DNA from: Symsagittifera roscoffensis
Lineage: Eukaryota > Xenacoelomorpha > Acoela > Convolutidae
Reading direction: 5' to 3'
NCBI RefSeq assembly: GCF_963678635.1
Contig: NC_087067.1
Span: 35,045,966-35,109,965 of the forward strand
Length of the DNA stretch: 64,000 bases
Shown: positions 51,646 to 61,484 of the stretch, in pieces
Layout: each line of letters starts with the position of its first letter
How positions within the stretch are numbered: position 1 is the stretch's first letter
The notes under the pieces: model-generated
Databases searched by the model: none
What the model was told of the DNA's origin: nothing
Seen by the model: only the letters and a program-made list of their open reading frames with translations
Made by a program: the position numbers and the translations under genes

Positions 51646-52354
51646 TAAAAGCACAACTAACCGAAAATTTTTTCATCAAATTAGAATACATTTTTCACTT
51701 CGATAATTCTAATAAAAATTTTGACCACATCATCGACCACGAACTCATGAACACAATTAACGAACCATTTTTTAGTAAAAATGGTCACTTTGCACTCACT
51801 TTTTAAATTTCTAAGACCAAACAACGTACGAACTAATAACTGTTTTCATGAAGTTATGTCGAAAATTAAATTAACACACACTCACACTTATTATAAATTC
51901 AACCAAAGACACTATCTTCACAGTTCACTATCCTGCCATCCTCATCATCGTTTCATACCCATCAACTCTAAATATCAATCACCTTGCTTCCTAGTTTCCA
52001 CATATGTATAAATTCCACTGCATAAAAGCTTTATAAAGTCCACGGCATTCTCCGTAATTACGAGACTGTGAAAAAAATTTACAATTTTTGCCCACTGACT
52101 ATAACTTTCCGCTTGAAGACTCTCACCCCATCCTTATCCCGCATGAGTTCATACAACCCGTCGAAGTTACTTTCTTACAAAATATTCATAATTTCAAATT
52201 TAACCATAAACTATACTACCTCATAGAAATTTCTAGCCACGAACTTTCAGCTGTCACCGAAGAAGCCAAATGATTCCGAGCGCTTGAACTTCTTTGGCCA
52301 ATCCTTTGCAATGGATAGGTAATACGCATGCTGGCGGAGCTTTTACTAACCTCC
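51646..52354 (+). pseudogene. Unidentified coding-like relics
   Basis: Two stretches read like decayed protein. 51663-51806 reads FFIKLEYIFHFDNSNKNFD and stops. 52088-52273 reads LPTDYNFPLEDSHPILIPHE onward and ends in a TGA, beyond which coding-like residues such as FRALELLWPILCNG continue to about 52354. The composition is far less repetitive than that of simple AT-rich noise. I do not recognise the family. They may be the 3' ORF of the array element or a separate element. Confidence 0.35.
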
Positions 52355-53339
52355 GACACTATCAAAACTATTTTTCCCATATATATTTTTTTCTGACCCA
52401 GACCCATCGTGAGTATCAAATTATTTCATCACTAAAACAGAAAAACAAAGCACTAATCATTTTTACAAATGTCTTTTACCTTTTAGATTTCACAAGTCAT
52501 TCATCTAAAAGAAAACCTTAAAATTAAAAATTAAAATCAAACTCTATTTCAACTTTCAAATTTATAATCTGATTATGTGTCATAATATATATCGGTGACT
52601 TAGTACGAATTAGTATACTATTAACGAAAGATGAATTGACGTTACTAGTTTTTTTTATGTGTGCTTCTATTTATAAACATGATTTTCTCAAAATACTCGC
52701 CCACGTTTGACGCACTATTTCAATCAAAATAAAAAAAATCGCTACCGTAGAAAGGTTTATTAAATGAATTTCTAGTTTTACAAACTATTTGATGACAATT
52801 TTAACTTGCTTTCAAGCGTTTCAAACTTAGCAACGCAGCTTACTAATGCCGCAAGTATGATAAGGTCTCATGAAACCCTAATCAGATTTAAACAGATTAA
52901 AACTGGATAAATTAATTTTTTGAAACTTGCTTTAAAGTTTCATTTAAAGCACTCTAAACACAAGAGTTCCAAAAAAACCACACAAATCACAACAATCTGG
53001 TTTTGAAAAAAGGACACAACCAAAGAACAAAAGAGAAAACACTTAGAAAAAAATAACAGAAAATTGAACTTGAAAAAAGAATCTTCTCTAAGATACGGTA
53101 AAATTATATTCCCATAGTTGACCTAACCCACCAGTCAAAGACGTCCTGGCATGCTCTATAGCCGGCCTCAACCACCGCGCTAAAAACACGCTGGCGACAC
53201 TCTCCTTAATTTTGACGAGAGTAGCTCGAGAGTGAGTGACTCTTTAAAATAACCAAAACTAATAAAATGCTTTTGCGAAAACAACTAATTATTATCATAA
53301 CTAACAAGGTCTCACTAACAAAATATAGATAAAAATAAG
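52355..53339. other. AT-rich spacer
   Basis: No gene, RNA or repeat that I can support; short frames only. Confidence 0.55.
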
Positions 53340-56196
53340 CAAACGAAAAAGGTTTCTTAGAGCAAAAGGAACGAGCAGCAAATGCAGATGAAACTCGATG
53401 ACCATCCAAATCTGGAATGGCGAATCAATTTGTTTGTTTCCGTAGTCACAGCCCTCAGATGTTTTACAGTATGAAATCAACATCGCAGCAAAGGTACCCC
53501 TTGAGTAAGAACAATGGCGAACTCGATGTTGATCTCAAGCACAGCATTTTAATAAACAATTGAGCACCGGAAAAACATCGAGTGCTATTGATAAACTAAC
53601 TGATACCTCCAAGGGAGTTCTCTCACTCGGGGAAATTGTCAAAGGTCAAACTCTTGAGCAAATCCTCATTAAGAAACACCCTCCCGGGGAGCCAAAAAAG
53701 AACAACTATATAACATCATGCTCCGTAGATACATCCCTTTCCACTCATCCATATTCGACCAAATAATTTCCCAGAAAATTTGGAAGGCTGCAATGACAAC
53801 ACACTGTTATCATGAAACCTCAGGCCTGGGTGCAAATGAGTGGATACGCATACTAACGCGCTTTGATCATTAGTCAGTTTAAATATCAAAGCTAGCCAAA
53901 ATCGAACAAAAGTTATCGACAGAAATAATAAGTCCTGAGCTGCTCGAACCATATAATGCCTGTCAACTAATTCCATTTGATAAAAACCCAGGCGTTAGGC
54001 CTATTGGCATTGGCGAAGTCATCCGCCGAATAATAGGTGGAACGATCTTATGGTACTCGGCCAAAAATGTGGCATCGAATATGCAATTCATACGCTTAGG
54101 AAGCAATACGAGAAATTAGATTACGATGCAATATTACTGATAGACGCGGAAAATTCATTTAACTCCCTTAACCGGAAGCTGGCTTTGAAAACTTGCAAGT
54201 ATATGCCCTTCTATACTACCCGCTAAACAGAACTCATGCTCTAATCCATCCAAACTCTTCGTAATTAAAAAAAGTTATCCTATTTAGTGAGTGAACCCCA
54301 CAAGGAGACCCATTAGCAGAGGCGATATACGGGCTAGCCACTTCACCTTTAATCAAACTAGTCAATGATAATAGCTTAACTCGGGATTAGTATGCAGACG
54401 AAGGGAACGCAGTCGGAAATTTGAAAAGCCTGCGAACAGTTCTTGGCAATATTATCAATCACGGAAAATATTTTGGATATCATGTAAAAGCATCGAAATT
54501 CCTGCTCATTGTAAAATGTGAAAAAAAAAACAATGAGGCGTTGAAAGTATTCAAAACACCGAGATTGAAATTAGGAAAGGGGCCAGAGTACTTGGTTTTG
54601 TCATAGGATTCGAGACTGAATGTAGAACTTTCTCAAAAATTCAGTTAGAAAAACGTAACAAAATAGTGATAAAACTTTGCAAGATCGCGAAAACATCACC
54701 ACAAAACGTGTACTCCTGCTACACCAAAGGTATACAAGAAAAATTAACTTTTTTAGCTAGACATACCCTCAATACCACAGAAAACATGCAGGTCTGCGAA
54801 AAGATACTGCAGCAAAATCTCATTCCATATTTAATTGGTAGAGATAATATTAGACATCAATTTAGAGACATCGCTTCTTTGCCACTGAAAACGGGTGGTC
54901 AAAAAATCAAGCTACCTTTTGACTATGAGAGTTTTTAGAATGATCAATTGAAACATCGCTATTCTTAGACACGTACACATTAACAGCTATATCCGAGCAA
55001 GAAAAATTATATACAAAATTAAAACACTTGAAACTGAAAGAACAAACCAAAAAAGAACTAACATTTGAACATCTTGAGCGACAGTGAAAAATACGCACTT
55101 GAGTTGGCCTCTGAAAAACCAGCCTCAAATTGGTTAAAAGCACTGTCATTTAGCAGATATAATTTCAAACTGAATAAATCGGACTTCCGGGATGGAATTT
55201 CACTCAGAGACGGATGGGAACCAGCCGATGTTCCCCTCACATATGCATGTGGTCAATCTTTTGACCTTACCTCTGCCCTTCACTGTGCAAAAGGTGGATA
55301 CACCCACATAAGGCATGACGAAATCAGATATACTTCTGCCAACCTCATGAGAGAGGTTTGCTTTGATGTTGAAATTGAGCCGAAACTTCAGTAGTTCCAG
55401 GGCGAGAGCTTTGTCAACAATTCAACCACAACTGATGAAGACGCTCGACTAGATGTAAAAGCAAACGGATTATAGGGCTCAAGGTTTAAATGAACCTTCT
55501 TTGATGTCAAAGTTTTCAACCCGCACGCAAAAACTTCGCGAAGACTACTGAAATACGCCTATAAGAACGGCGAATCACTAAAAAACTGAAAATACCAACA
55601 GAGAATTCTACAAATCTGTGACATTCGACCAAAATGTACGAAAATGCAGTTTCGCAATCGAAATTTTATCGATCTGAAAAAGGACATCTAACCTGGAAGA
55701 TTGGTGGTTTATTGGATTAGCAGCGTTATTTGAACAATTAGACGAATCGGGAAGGGTTGGTTTTGTTTGATATGCTAAATTTTGAAATTTCGATTCGGAC
55801 GTGAACGACACGTAACCTTTTTATATTTTGCACACACTGGGACGGCGAAATAGAACAACAATAGTTGCAGTGAAACAACTACGAGAAAACGACAACAGAT
55901 TGAAACTGTGATTGGAATATGTCAGGAACCATCCCGAGTTATAACGATTGTGCCGCTACAATCGTTACAACGTAGAACCCGAGAAAAGGGAAGGGTGTTG
56001 GCTACTCAGAAGCATAAAAGCTACTCATGAAAGGCATGAAATCTACTCAGAAACAATAAACTATATAAGAACAAAGTTAAACTTCGCGCTGCTCAGAAGC
56101 GCTATCCTTTTTATACAGGGGTGCAGATCACTGCGTAAGACTCATTTCATAGACAATTCAATTAGTGATATTATAGAGGCGGGACGATTGAAGTAA
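53340..56196 (+). pseudogene. Relic of an RT element with zinc-finger/nuclease C-terminus
   Basis: The plus strand preserves a colinear but broken protein. An N-terminal part (53560-53766) includes KGVLSLGEIV and IKKHPPGEP. The reverse-transcriptase opening GVRPIGIGEVIRRII lies at about 53990-54034, the palm string LIDAENSFNSL near 54139, and QGDPLAEAIYGLA near 54301. The catalytic box near 54390 reads YADE where YADD is expected. A thumb region follows at 54421-54939. The C-terminal part (55065-55394) has CGQSFDLTSALHC, then CAKGGYTHIRHDEIR, a Cys/His finger. A nuclease-like segment follows: DARLDVKANG and FFDVKVFNPHA near 55440-55530. A last segment has LRSAILFIQGCRSLR, at about 56088-56132. 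Stops and frameshifts throughout. I know this order from reverse-transcriptase proteins widespread in invertebrate genomes; the exact clade is uncertain. Confidence 0.75.
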
Positions 56197-56229
56197 AAAC
56201 CTTTAATGACAATGCATTAAAGTCTGTCT

Positions 56230-56585
56230 TGACTGAAGTCCTGCAATATTGTTTTTTGATGTATTTATATAATACTAGTCTGGGCCCTATCCAGCTTATG
56301 CACAGGTTACATGTTATCTTCTGATCTGTAGGCCTCACAGGCCTCTGTCGACCAGCTCTTTCTTGGACGTCCATTTCGTCATTCGATAAACAATGCGTCG
56401 TATATTTCAGACGCCCATAGTTTGTTTAGTCTTGGTTTGAAAACGTGTAGACTCTCGCTTGATATTACTGTTTCGGGTAACGAGTTCCAGTCGTTGCACG
56501 ACCGTCCCTAAACGGAAGGGCCCCTTGTATAATTTACTTTTTTTTTATTTCTCCAAGGAAAAAGAACGAGCATATCAGCTAATTA
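56230..56585 (-). pseudogene. LINE reverse-transcriptase C-terminus, copy B
   Basis: Minus-strand translation gives CNDWNSLPETVISSESLHVF (near 56430-56496) and RLNKLWASE, the standard C-terminal tail of CR1/Jockey-type LINE proteins, with a frameshift just upstream (RGPFRLG). The segment at about 56319-56400 is repeated at 56608-56690, so two such tails lie in tandem. Confidence 0.65.
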
Positions 56586-57070
56586 TAATGTTATTTTTCC
56601 CAGGTTCTTTCTGATCTGTAGGCTTAATTTTGGCTTCTGGCGGTCAGTTCTTTCTTGGACGTCCATTACGTCATTCAATAGACAGTTGTCAGTTGGTTTT
56701 AATTTATCCAGTGTTGCTTTAATATAATCGTTGCTTGATATAATCGCTTCTGTTGCTTGATATAATCGCTTCTGGTGAAAGGTGCTATGGCGAAAAAGTT
56801 GTTTCTTGAGGTGGTGCTGGTCTTTCTGGCGATTGTTTTGTACAGATTTACTCGCGTGTCCCTTTCATTAATTGAGAAAATTCCTTCAGTTGCTGCTACA
56901 TCTTAAATTCCGTTTAAGATTTTGTAAGCTTCAATCATTCTCACTCGCTTTCTTCTTTATTCGAGAGCTGGGAGGTTCACAATCTTTAGTCTGTTTCAAT
57001 AGCTAACTTTGCGTATGCCTGGGACTATTCTCGTTGCGCGTCGTTGTACATTTTCCATTATGACCTTATT
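56586..57070 (-). pseudogene. LINE reverse-transcriptase C-terminus, copy A
   Basis: Minus-strand translation starting at about 57066 gives MENVQRRATRIVPGIRKVSY, then LKIVNLPALE and RVRMIEAYKILNGI, with in-frame stops. This is the conserved region at the end of the reverse transcriptase in CR1-type LINEs. It lies immediately upstream of the integrin-like exon. Confidence 0.7.
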
Positions 57071-57091
57071 GATTGGTAACTTCAGAGAAAA

Positions 57092-57261
57092 ATGTGTTTA
57101 ATTGAGTTTGTATGTGGAATAGCAATACTTTCTACTCAATCATCTCAGGTTGAAGCACAAGAGTCTTTCAACCTTTGCACAAGTGCGTCTACCTGTGATG
57201 ATTGTGTCAATGCTGCTCACGCATGTGCTTGGTGTGGATCACCGGACTACTTTTATCAGAG
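57092..57261 (+). CDS. Integrin beta-like N-terminal exon (PSI domain), partial gene
   Basis: The exon encodes a hydrophobic stretch (IEFVCGIAIL) that could be a signal peptide, then CTSASTCDDCVNAAHACAWC, whose cysteine spacing is that of the PSI domain that begins integrin beta subunits after their signal peptide. Integrin beta chains are single-pass adhesion receptors pairing with alpha chains. A donor GTCAGT at 57262-57267 ends the exon after DYFYQ plus two bases. The 5' edge is unclear: either the ATG at 57092 lies in this exon (acceptor CAG ending 57085) or the exon begins at 57149 after a better pyrimidine tract and CATCTCAG. No later integrin exon was found in the window. Other PSI proteins are possible but fit less well. 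Confidence 0.55.
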
Positions 57262-57470
57262 GTCAGTACAAAAGAAATGACATACTTCCAATTAGCGAAA
57301 AGAGTGTACACGAGGTGTAAAAAAAAGGAAATATTTGCAAGCATATTTAGCTACGAAAGACTTCTCTACCTTAAATCAGTCTCGAATAGAGCCACAAAGT
57401 GAGACTTGATAAAGGCGGAATCTCAGTTTTTATTGACATGTCATATAATCTTGGTTATTTATCTATTATC
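57262..57470 (+). other. Intron start after the integrin-like exon
   Basis: AT-rich sequence between the donor and the inserted non-LTR element. No features. Confidence 0.5.
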
Positions 57471-57703
57471 AATCGATCTATTATATATTAAAAAAAATTC
57501 ATAAAAACCAAATCAATTGCAAAATTGTTAATGAAAGAAATAAGCAATAATAAAGATAAAACCTATGGCAGACATATACAAAACAAACAACAAATGTGGG
57601 ATGAATCATTGAGGATTGAAAAGAGAGGGGGAATGCGCTAACAGCAAAGGAACAAAGGAGCACCAGAATTGGGAATGCAAAAAACGTAATAAACTGCACA
57701 AGA

Positions 57704-60700
57704 CTAGATGGCCCGGCTGACAATCATAGTGGCGTTTCCTCTCATGAGGCACACTGAGAGGCTCTGGAGAAGGCGAACTGGGGCAACACGAGCGTCACGT
57801 GAACCAGAACGTCTGGCATCAGCGAGGATAGCAACTGACTTGAAGGTTTTGATAGCTAAAGCGGACCAACCCCCGAGCGTTTCGACTGCTAACGGGAAAA
57901 AACTGATTCCTTGTTCCTCACAGTTTTTCTCGTGTTTCGAAAATTTGCGGTCCTCAGCAACTTCCAGGGACGCCCCGGGGGTCTCCGCCGCACGAGAGAG
58001 AAGAGATAACTGCAGCGGGGATGTCACGGTGACGTCGAAAGCAGCTGGGCGACCAGCGCTCCAAGTAGGGATAAAAATATCGCCGGGTTTGGACCGTTCT
58101 CCAGGGATGAGGTTCCGTTGCTCCTTGATGGGGGCTAAAGAGGCAGCCGAGGTAGCATTGAAAATAATGTCCCGTAGTCTGTCGTGACGGGAGATCCGGC
58201 CACCACTCCCCCCACAAGCGACAGCGTGGTCCCCGAGGACGTCCAGAATGCCAGACGGACACGCGGGGCACCTACGAGCAGACGCGAACACAGGAAGACC
58301 AAGGCGGTATCTGACAGCAGCTTGGAACTCAGCAGGTAGCAGGTGCAGGCCAAGACCTTTAATGGGGACTGCGGTAAGCCAAGCGCCGGCGTAAGGCAGA
58401 GAGAGCGACTGAAGACGAGCTTGCTCGCGGGAATCGGGAAGAGACGAGAAGAACGCGTTGTAGGTGGCCTTATCGAGTTTCTCTTGGAAAGCTTCTTGAG
58501 TAAAACCGGGAGTGTTAACGCTTCCAGACTGTTCACGGAAGTCGTTCGAGGCACGCAGGAACTCCGGCGTATCAGTGATGTCGCATTCGGTAAGAAACGA
58601 GACCAAATGAGCTGACTGACACGAAGACCCTAGGAAGGCAGGGATGTGTTGGTCGCGAGCTTGCCGGACGCCAAGTCCGCCATCTTTGATAGGCAGGGAA
58701 GACTGGGACCAGGCACGATCAGGAACAGGTGAGCCAACTATGACAGAAAGAGCATCGCGGAGGAGTTCATCAAAAACTTGCAGGGAAGCTGCGACAGGCT
58801 GCGAGGGCGGCTGAGTGCGAAGAGAGTACGTCAGCTTGGGAGCAGCAAGGCAAGTGCGAGTGATGCCAAGTGAGAGCTGGGGGTCATCAAGAAGAGGTAA
58901 CTTTTCAAGACATTTGGTGGCCTTAGAGATGCGTTTGTCCAGGACTTTAACTGAGAACTCAGTATCACCAATGGGGGCGCCAAGAAGCTCGAAGCCATTA
59001 GACGCTGCTCTCGGGATAGAGACGGGGATGGAGGAGAACTCCACAGGGGCCCACAACTCACACTTACTGTGCTTGACTTTGAGGCCGAGATGCAAGCCGT
59101 TGGAAGTGATGAGTTCGAGAGCCTTGAGCAAGGAGTCTTCGTCGCCGGCACAAATCCCATCATCAAGGTACCAGCAGTTGAGGGTGAGACCGGGGACATC
59201 CGACTTGAGAGATTCGACTAGAGAGTGCAGGGTGACCGCAAAAATGAGAGGCCCTAGCGGATCCCCCTGTTGAACTCCTTTCTCGCTGTTGAGAATGACA
59301 TCCTCGAACAGCAGATGACTGTGGTGACCGTAGGTAAACTCAACAAAGGCGGAGAGACCGGGAAGACGGTTGCGAACTTGAAGGAGGATCTCGGTGCGGT
59401 CTAGCGTGTTGAAAGCGTTCTCAAAATCCACTGTTAAGACGCCTTGGTGACCATGTTCCGAGCACTTTTTGACTGTCATTTTAGTAGCGTGGACGATGGC
59501 TTCCGAGCCACCGCTGGTAGCGACTCCAAGCTGGTGAGGACACAGAAAATCACGAGCTTCAGCGTTGGCGGCTTTAGCAAGGCATTTAGCAGTGAGCCTT
59601 CGGAGCACTTCGCCGACCGCAATAGGCCGGACACCACCCTTGGGTTTAGCGGTGGCAAAGAGATTCGCACTGCACAGCCACGGAGAGAGACTAGAAGGGG
59701 CTTGCCCGGCAGCGAGGATATTAACAACCCTGTTGAGAGACTCTAACGTTCTGGCAGCAGTCTGAGGAGTGGGGCACTCAACGGCGTGAACAAAGTGCTC
59801 AGGAAACCAGCGCGAAGGACCGGCAGCAGTGCCGCTCGGGAAACTTTTGAGAGACTTATGAACGAACTCAGATTCGAATTGGTAGGCAAGAGGGGATTCA
59901 TCCCGGCCAGAAAAGACAGGAGGGTCAGCGGAAGGATGAAGACTGCGAAGGTCCTTAAGCGACTCGTCACTTTTGGACACGAGGCCATCGGAACACAGGG
60001 CTTTAGCTGCTCTGCCGAACTGACCGAGGCCTGCTAGCTCTTTGGCTCTGCGGACATTAAAGTCAGGAGAAGGTTTGCTGTTTTTCTTCGTTCGCTCTTT
60101 AGGTCCTTTGGTAGCGTTAGACCAGAGGTCCGAAATATTGCCCTCCTTCCAGGACTTGATTCTTTGGCGAATGTCTCTGCAGTTATTAGCGGCGTGAGAC
60201 TTGCCTCCGCGGCGAGGGGCTTTCAAGATACATTTGGGGAGCATGAGCAACCGAGTCCAGTATTTCAGATTGACCGGAGCGGTGGCGCAGTTGTCAAGGG
60301 CGTGACCAACAACCTCAGACCACTCGTTACGAAGAGAAATCGGAACGAACCGGACAGTGTCAACTCTGGAAGACATGACGTCAGAAAGATCCGGCACAGC
60401 GCTTTCGGCGAGCTCAGCCGAGATCGTCATACTTGACATCCCTTGAGAGAGGCCAGAGCTAACAGGAGCATCCCGAGAAGGAGAACTCGTTAAAGCGACA
60501 GAGATAGGACTGGAGACAGGAGGCGCGAGAAGGCAAATAGGACCGCGAGAATTCCGGCCTATCGGAACATAACCATCAGGGAGCTGGAAAATTTGATCAA
60601 GGTTGACCCAGGAGTCATAGCTTTTATTCCAACCACGAAAGTGAGCAAAGAAGCGATCGTTGTCAACTTTGAGGATAGAAGCATCATAGATACCGGAGGT

Positions 60701-61024
60701 TAGATCCGAGATGGCCACAGACGACCCGACTAAGATCTCCGCGGCGTTAACAAATCTGAACAACTGAGTAGGGTCGACAGCCGGGCCAGGATTACTTTCA
60801 ATATCACCAGCGCATAAAAGAAGGAGCATAGAAATGTTATAAAACGACAGCTTTGAGTTGAGTTTAAACTTGCGTGACCGCAGTTCTTGTCGTGATTGTG
60901 GATCAGGTTTCTCGCGAGCCAGCAGCAGCATGTGAGTAGATCCAACAGGGGTGTGACCGTTCTGCACACGGTTGAAAGCTAAAACCAGAAACACGGTCGA
61001 GAAGAAAGAGGCAAACAATTGCAT
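57704..61024 (-). CDS. 2A / chromo-barrel / RT / zinc finger-nuclease polyprotein
   Basis: An intact 1106-residue protein for target-primed retrotransposition. Residues 1-22 are hydrophobic (ASFFSTVFLVLAF), and a second hydrophobic patch (MLLLLC) ends directly before the 2A motif DIESNPGP at 74-81, where ribosomes are expected to skip between Gly80 and Pro81. Residues about 99-148 match the chromo-barrel/Tudor-knot pattern, with FRGWNKSYDSWVNLD as its hallmark. Reverse transcriptase covers about 395-730: GVRPIAVGEVLRRL, VDFENAFNTLD (Asp533), GVQQGDPLGP and YLDD (619-622). A finger has C919, C922, H933, C937 and H947. The restriction-like nuclease has PGDIFIP (Asp982), AFDVTVTSP (Asp997), basic residues at 1026-1030 and VETLGGW. 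The ATG chosen is the first in the frame; the frame is open back to a stop near 61100. The exact clade (R2-like superfamily, judged by a C-terminal nuclease) is uncertain. Confidence 0.92.
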   Translation of the reverse strand: MQLFASFFSTVFLVLAFNRVQNGHTPVGSTHMLLLAREKPDPQSRQELRSRKFKLNSKLSFYNISMLLLLCAGDIESNPGPAVDPTQLFRFVNAAEILVGSSVAISDLTSGIYDASILKVDNDRFFAHFRGWNKSYDSWVNLDQIFQLPDGYVPIGRNSRGPICLLAPPVSSPISVALTSSPSRDAPVSSGLSQGMSSMTISAELAESAVPDLSDVMSSRVDTVRFVPISLRNEWSEVVGHALDNCATAPVNLKYWTRLLMLPKCILKAPRRGGKSHAANNCRDIRQRIKSWKEGNISDLWSNATKGPKERTKKNSKPSPDFNVRRAKELAGLGQFGRAAKALCSDGLVSKSDESLKDLRSLHPSADPPVFSGRDESPLAYQFESEFVHKSLKSFPSGTAAGPSRWFPEHFVHAVECPTPQTAARTLESLNRVVNILAAGQAPSSLSPWLCSANLFATAKPKGGVRPIAVGEVLRRLTAKCLAKAANAEARDFLCPHQLGVATSGGSEAIVHATKMTVKKCSEHGHQGVLTVDFENAFNTLDRTEILLQVRNRLPGLSAFVEFTYGHHSHLLFEDVILNSEKGVQQGDPLGPLIFAVTLHSLVESLKSDVPGLTLNCWYLDDGICAGDEDSLLKALELITSNGLHLGLKVKHSKCELWAPVEFSSIPVSIPRAASNGFELLGAPIGDTEFSVKVLDKRISKATKCLEKLPLLDDPQLSLGITRTCLAAPKLTYSLRTQPPSQPVAASLQVFDELLRDALSVIVGSPVPDRAWSQSSLPIKDGGLGVRQARDQHIPAFLGSSCQSAHLVSFLTECDITDTPEFLRASNDFREQSGSVNTPGFTQEAFQEKLDKATYNAFFSSLPDSREQARLQSLSLPYAGAWLTAVPIKGLGLHLLPAEFQAAVRYRLGLPVFASARRCPACPSGILDVLGDHAVACGGSGGRISRHDRLRDIIFNATSAASLAPIKEQRNLIPGERSKPGDIFIPTWSAGRPAAFDVTVTSPLQLSLLSRAAETPGASLEVAEDRKFSKHEKNCEEQGISFFPLAVETLGGWSALAIKTFKSVAILADARRSGSRDARVAPVRLLQSLSVCLMRGNATMIVSRAI
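60580..60730 (-). other. Chromo-barrel / Tudor-knot-like domain
   Basis: Residues about 99-148 of the polyprotein follow the pattern of the MRG15/MSL3 chromo barrel: a beta-strand start (VGSSVAISD), a middle strand (YDASILKVDNDRFFAHF) and the signature GWNKSYDSWV. In host proteins this fold binds methylated histone tails or nucleic acid. A target-site role is inference. Confidence 0.6.
60782..60805 (-). other. 2A ribosome-skipping motif
   Basis: Encodes DIESNPGP, matching the 2A consensus D-(V/I)-E-x-N-P-G-P, at residues 74-81 of the polyprotein. 2A-like motifs near the N-terminus are known from several invertebrate non-LTR elements. The hydrophobic residues just before it fit the usual upstream context. 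Confidence 0.85.
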
Positions 61025-61250
61025 GCCTAACGTAGGAGGGGTCTCACCCAGACGTAGAGATAACGAAGGCAGAAGGGGAGAGCCAGAGTCAAGATCGGGC
61101 TACGGGTTCCACACCAGGAGACCAGAATTCCAGTGCGGGGTCCAGACCAGATCGTGGATGGCACGCTACCTGAAGACCAGTGGTCCACTTCGGGCAGGTC
61201 AGGAAGTGTGCAACGTCCAGCCAGGTGATCACTAGCACATACCCATCTCA
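61025..61250 (-). promoter_or_regulatory. 5' leader and probable internal promoter region of the non-LTR element
   Basis: GC-rich, CpG-containing sequence upstream of the ORF start. A 90-codon minus-strand frame (61027-61299) overlaps it in another phase and I consider it non-coding. Non-LTR elements carry their promoter in this region; no specific motif was recognised. Confidence 0.35.
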
Positions 61251-61484
61251 AACTATTTAATAAGTTTATCACAACAATTAGGCTAAATGCGGGATTCACT
61301 AAAATGCGGGATTCACTATCTCGCCATGCTTAAGCTTGTTCAACGTATCATTTTTGCATGTAACGAAAGAAATGTTTCAACATTTAGACTATCGTATATT
61401 GCAACGCCTAAGAAGTTTTTTTTTCGATTTTCCTGTTTTAATTCGTGTTTGCTTCACCAAGTTTGAAACTATTAACCCAAAATA
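61251..61484. other. Flank with a 16-bp tandem duplication
   Basis: AAATGCGGGATTCACT is present twice in tandem at about 61285-61316, close to the 5' end of the non-LTR element. It could mark the insertion edge. Confidence 0.45.

Larger units (their letters stand above)
57470..61250 (-). mobile_element. Intact non-LTR retrotransposon with 2A and nuclease, minus strand
   Basis: Boundaries are approximate and set by composition: the body is GC- and CpG-rich while both flanks are AT-rich. It contains one long intact ORF (57704-61024), a 5' leader of about 220 bp (61025-61250) and a 3' untranslated part of about 230 bp that ends in an A/T-rich tail. No LTRs. I could not find a clear target-site duplication. 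Because the ORF is uninterrupted over 1106 codons, the copy should be recent. It lies antisense in what is probably an integrin intron. Confidence 0.8.

Noticed and set aside
58815-59273. Plus-strand frames antisense to the intact element (for example 57708-58187, 58815-59273)
   Set aside because: They are shadows of a GC-rich coding strand and show no family features.
61027-61299. 90-codon minus-strand frame upstream of the intact ORF as a first ORF of the element
   Set aside because: It extends beyond the GC-rich element edge, overlaps in another phase, and has no zinc finger or other ORF1 feature.
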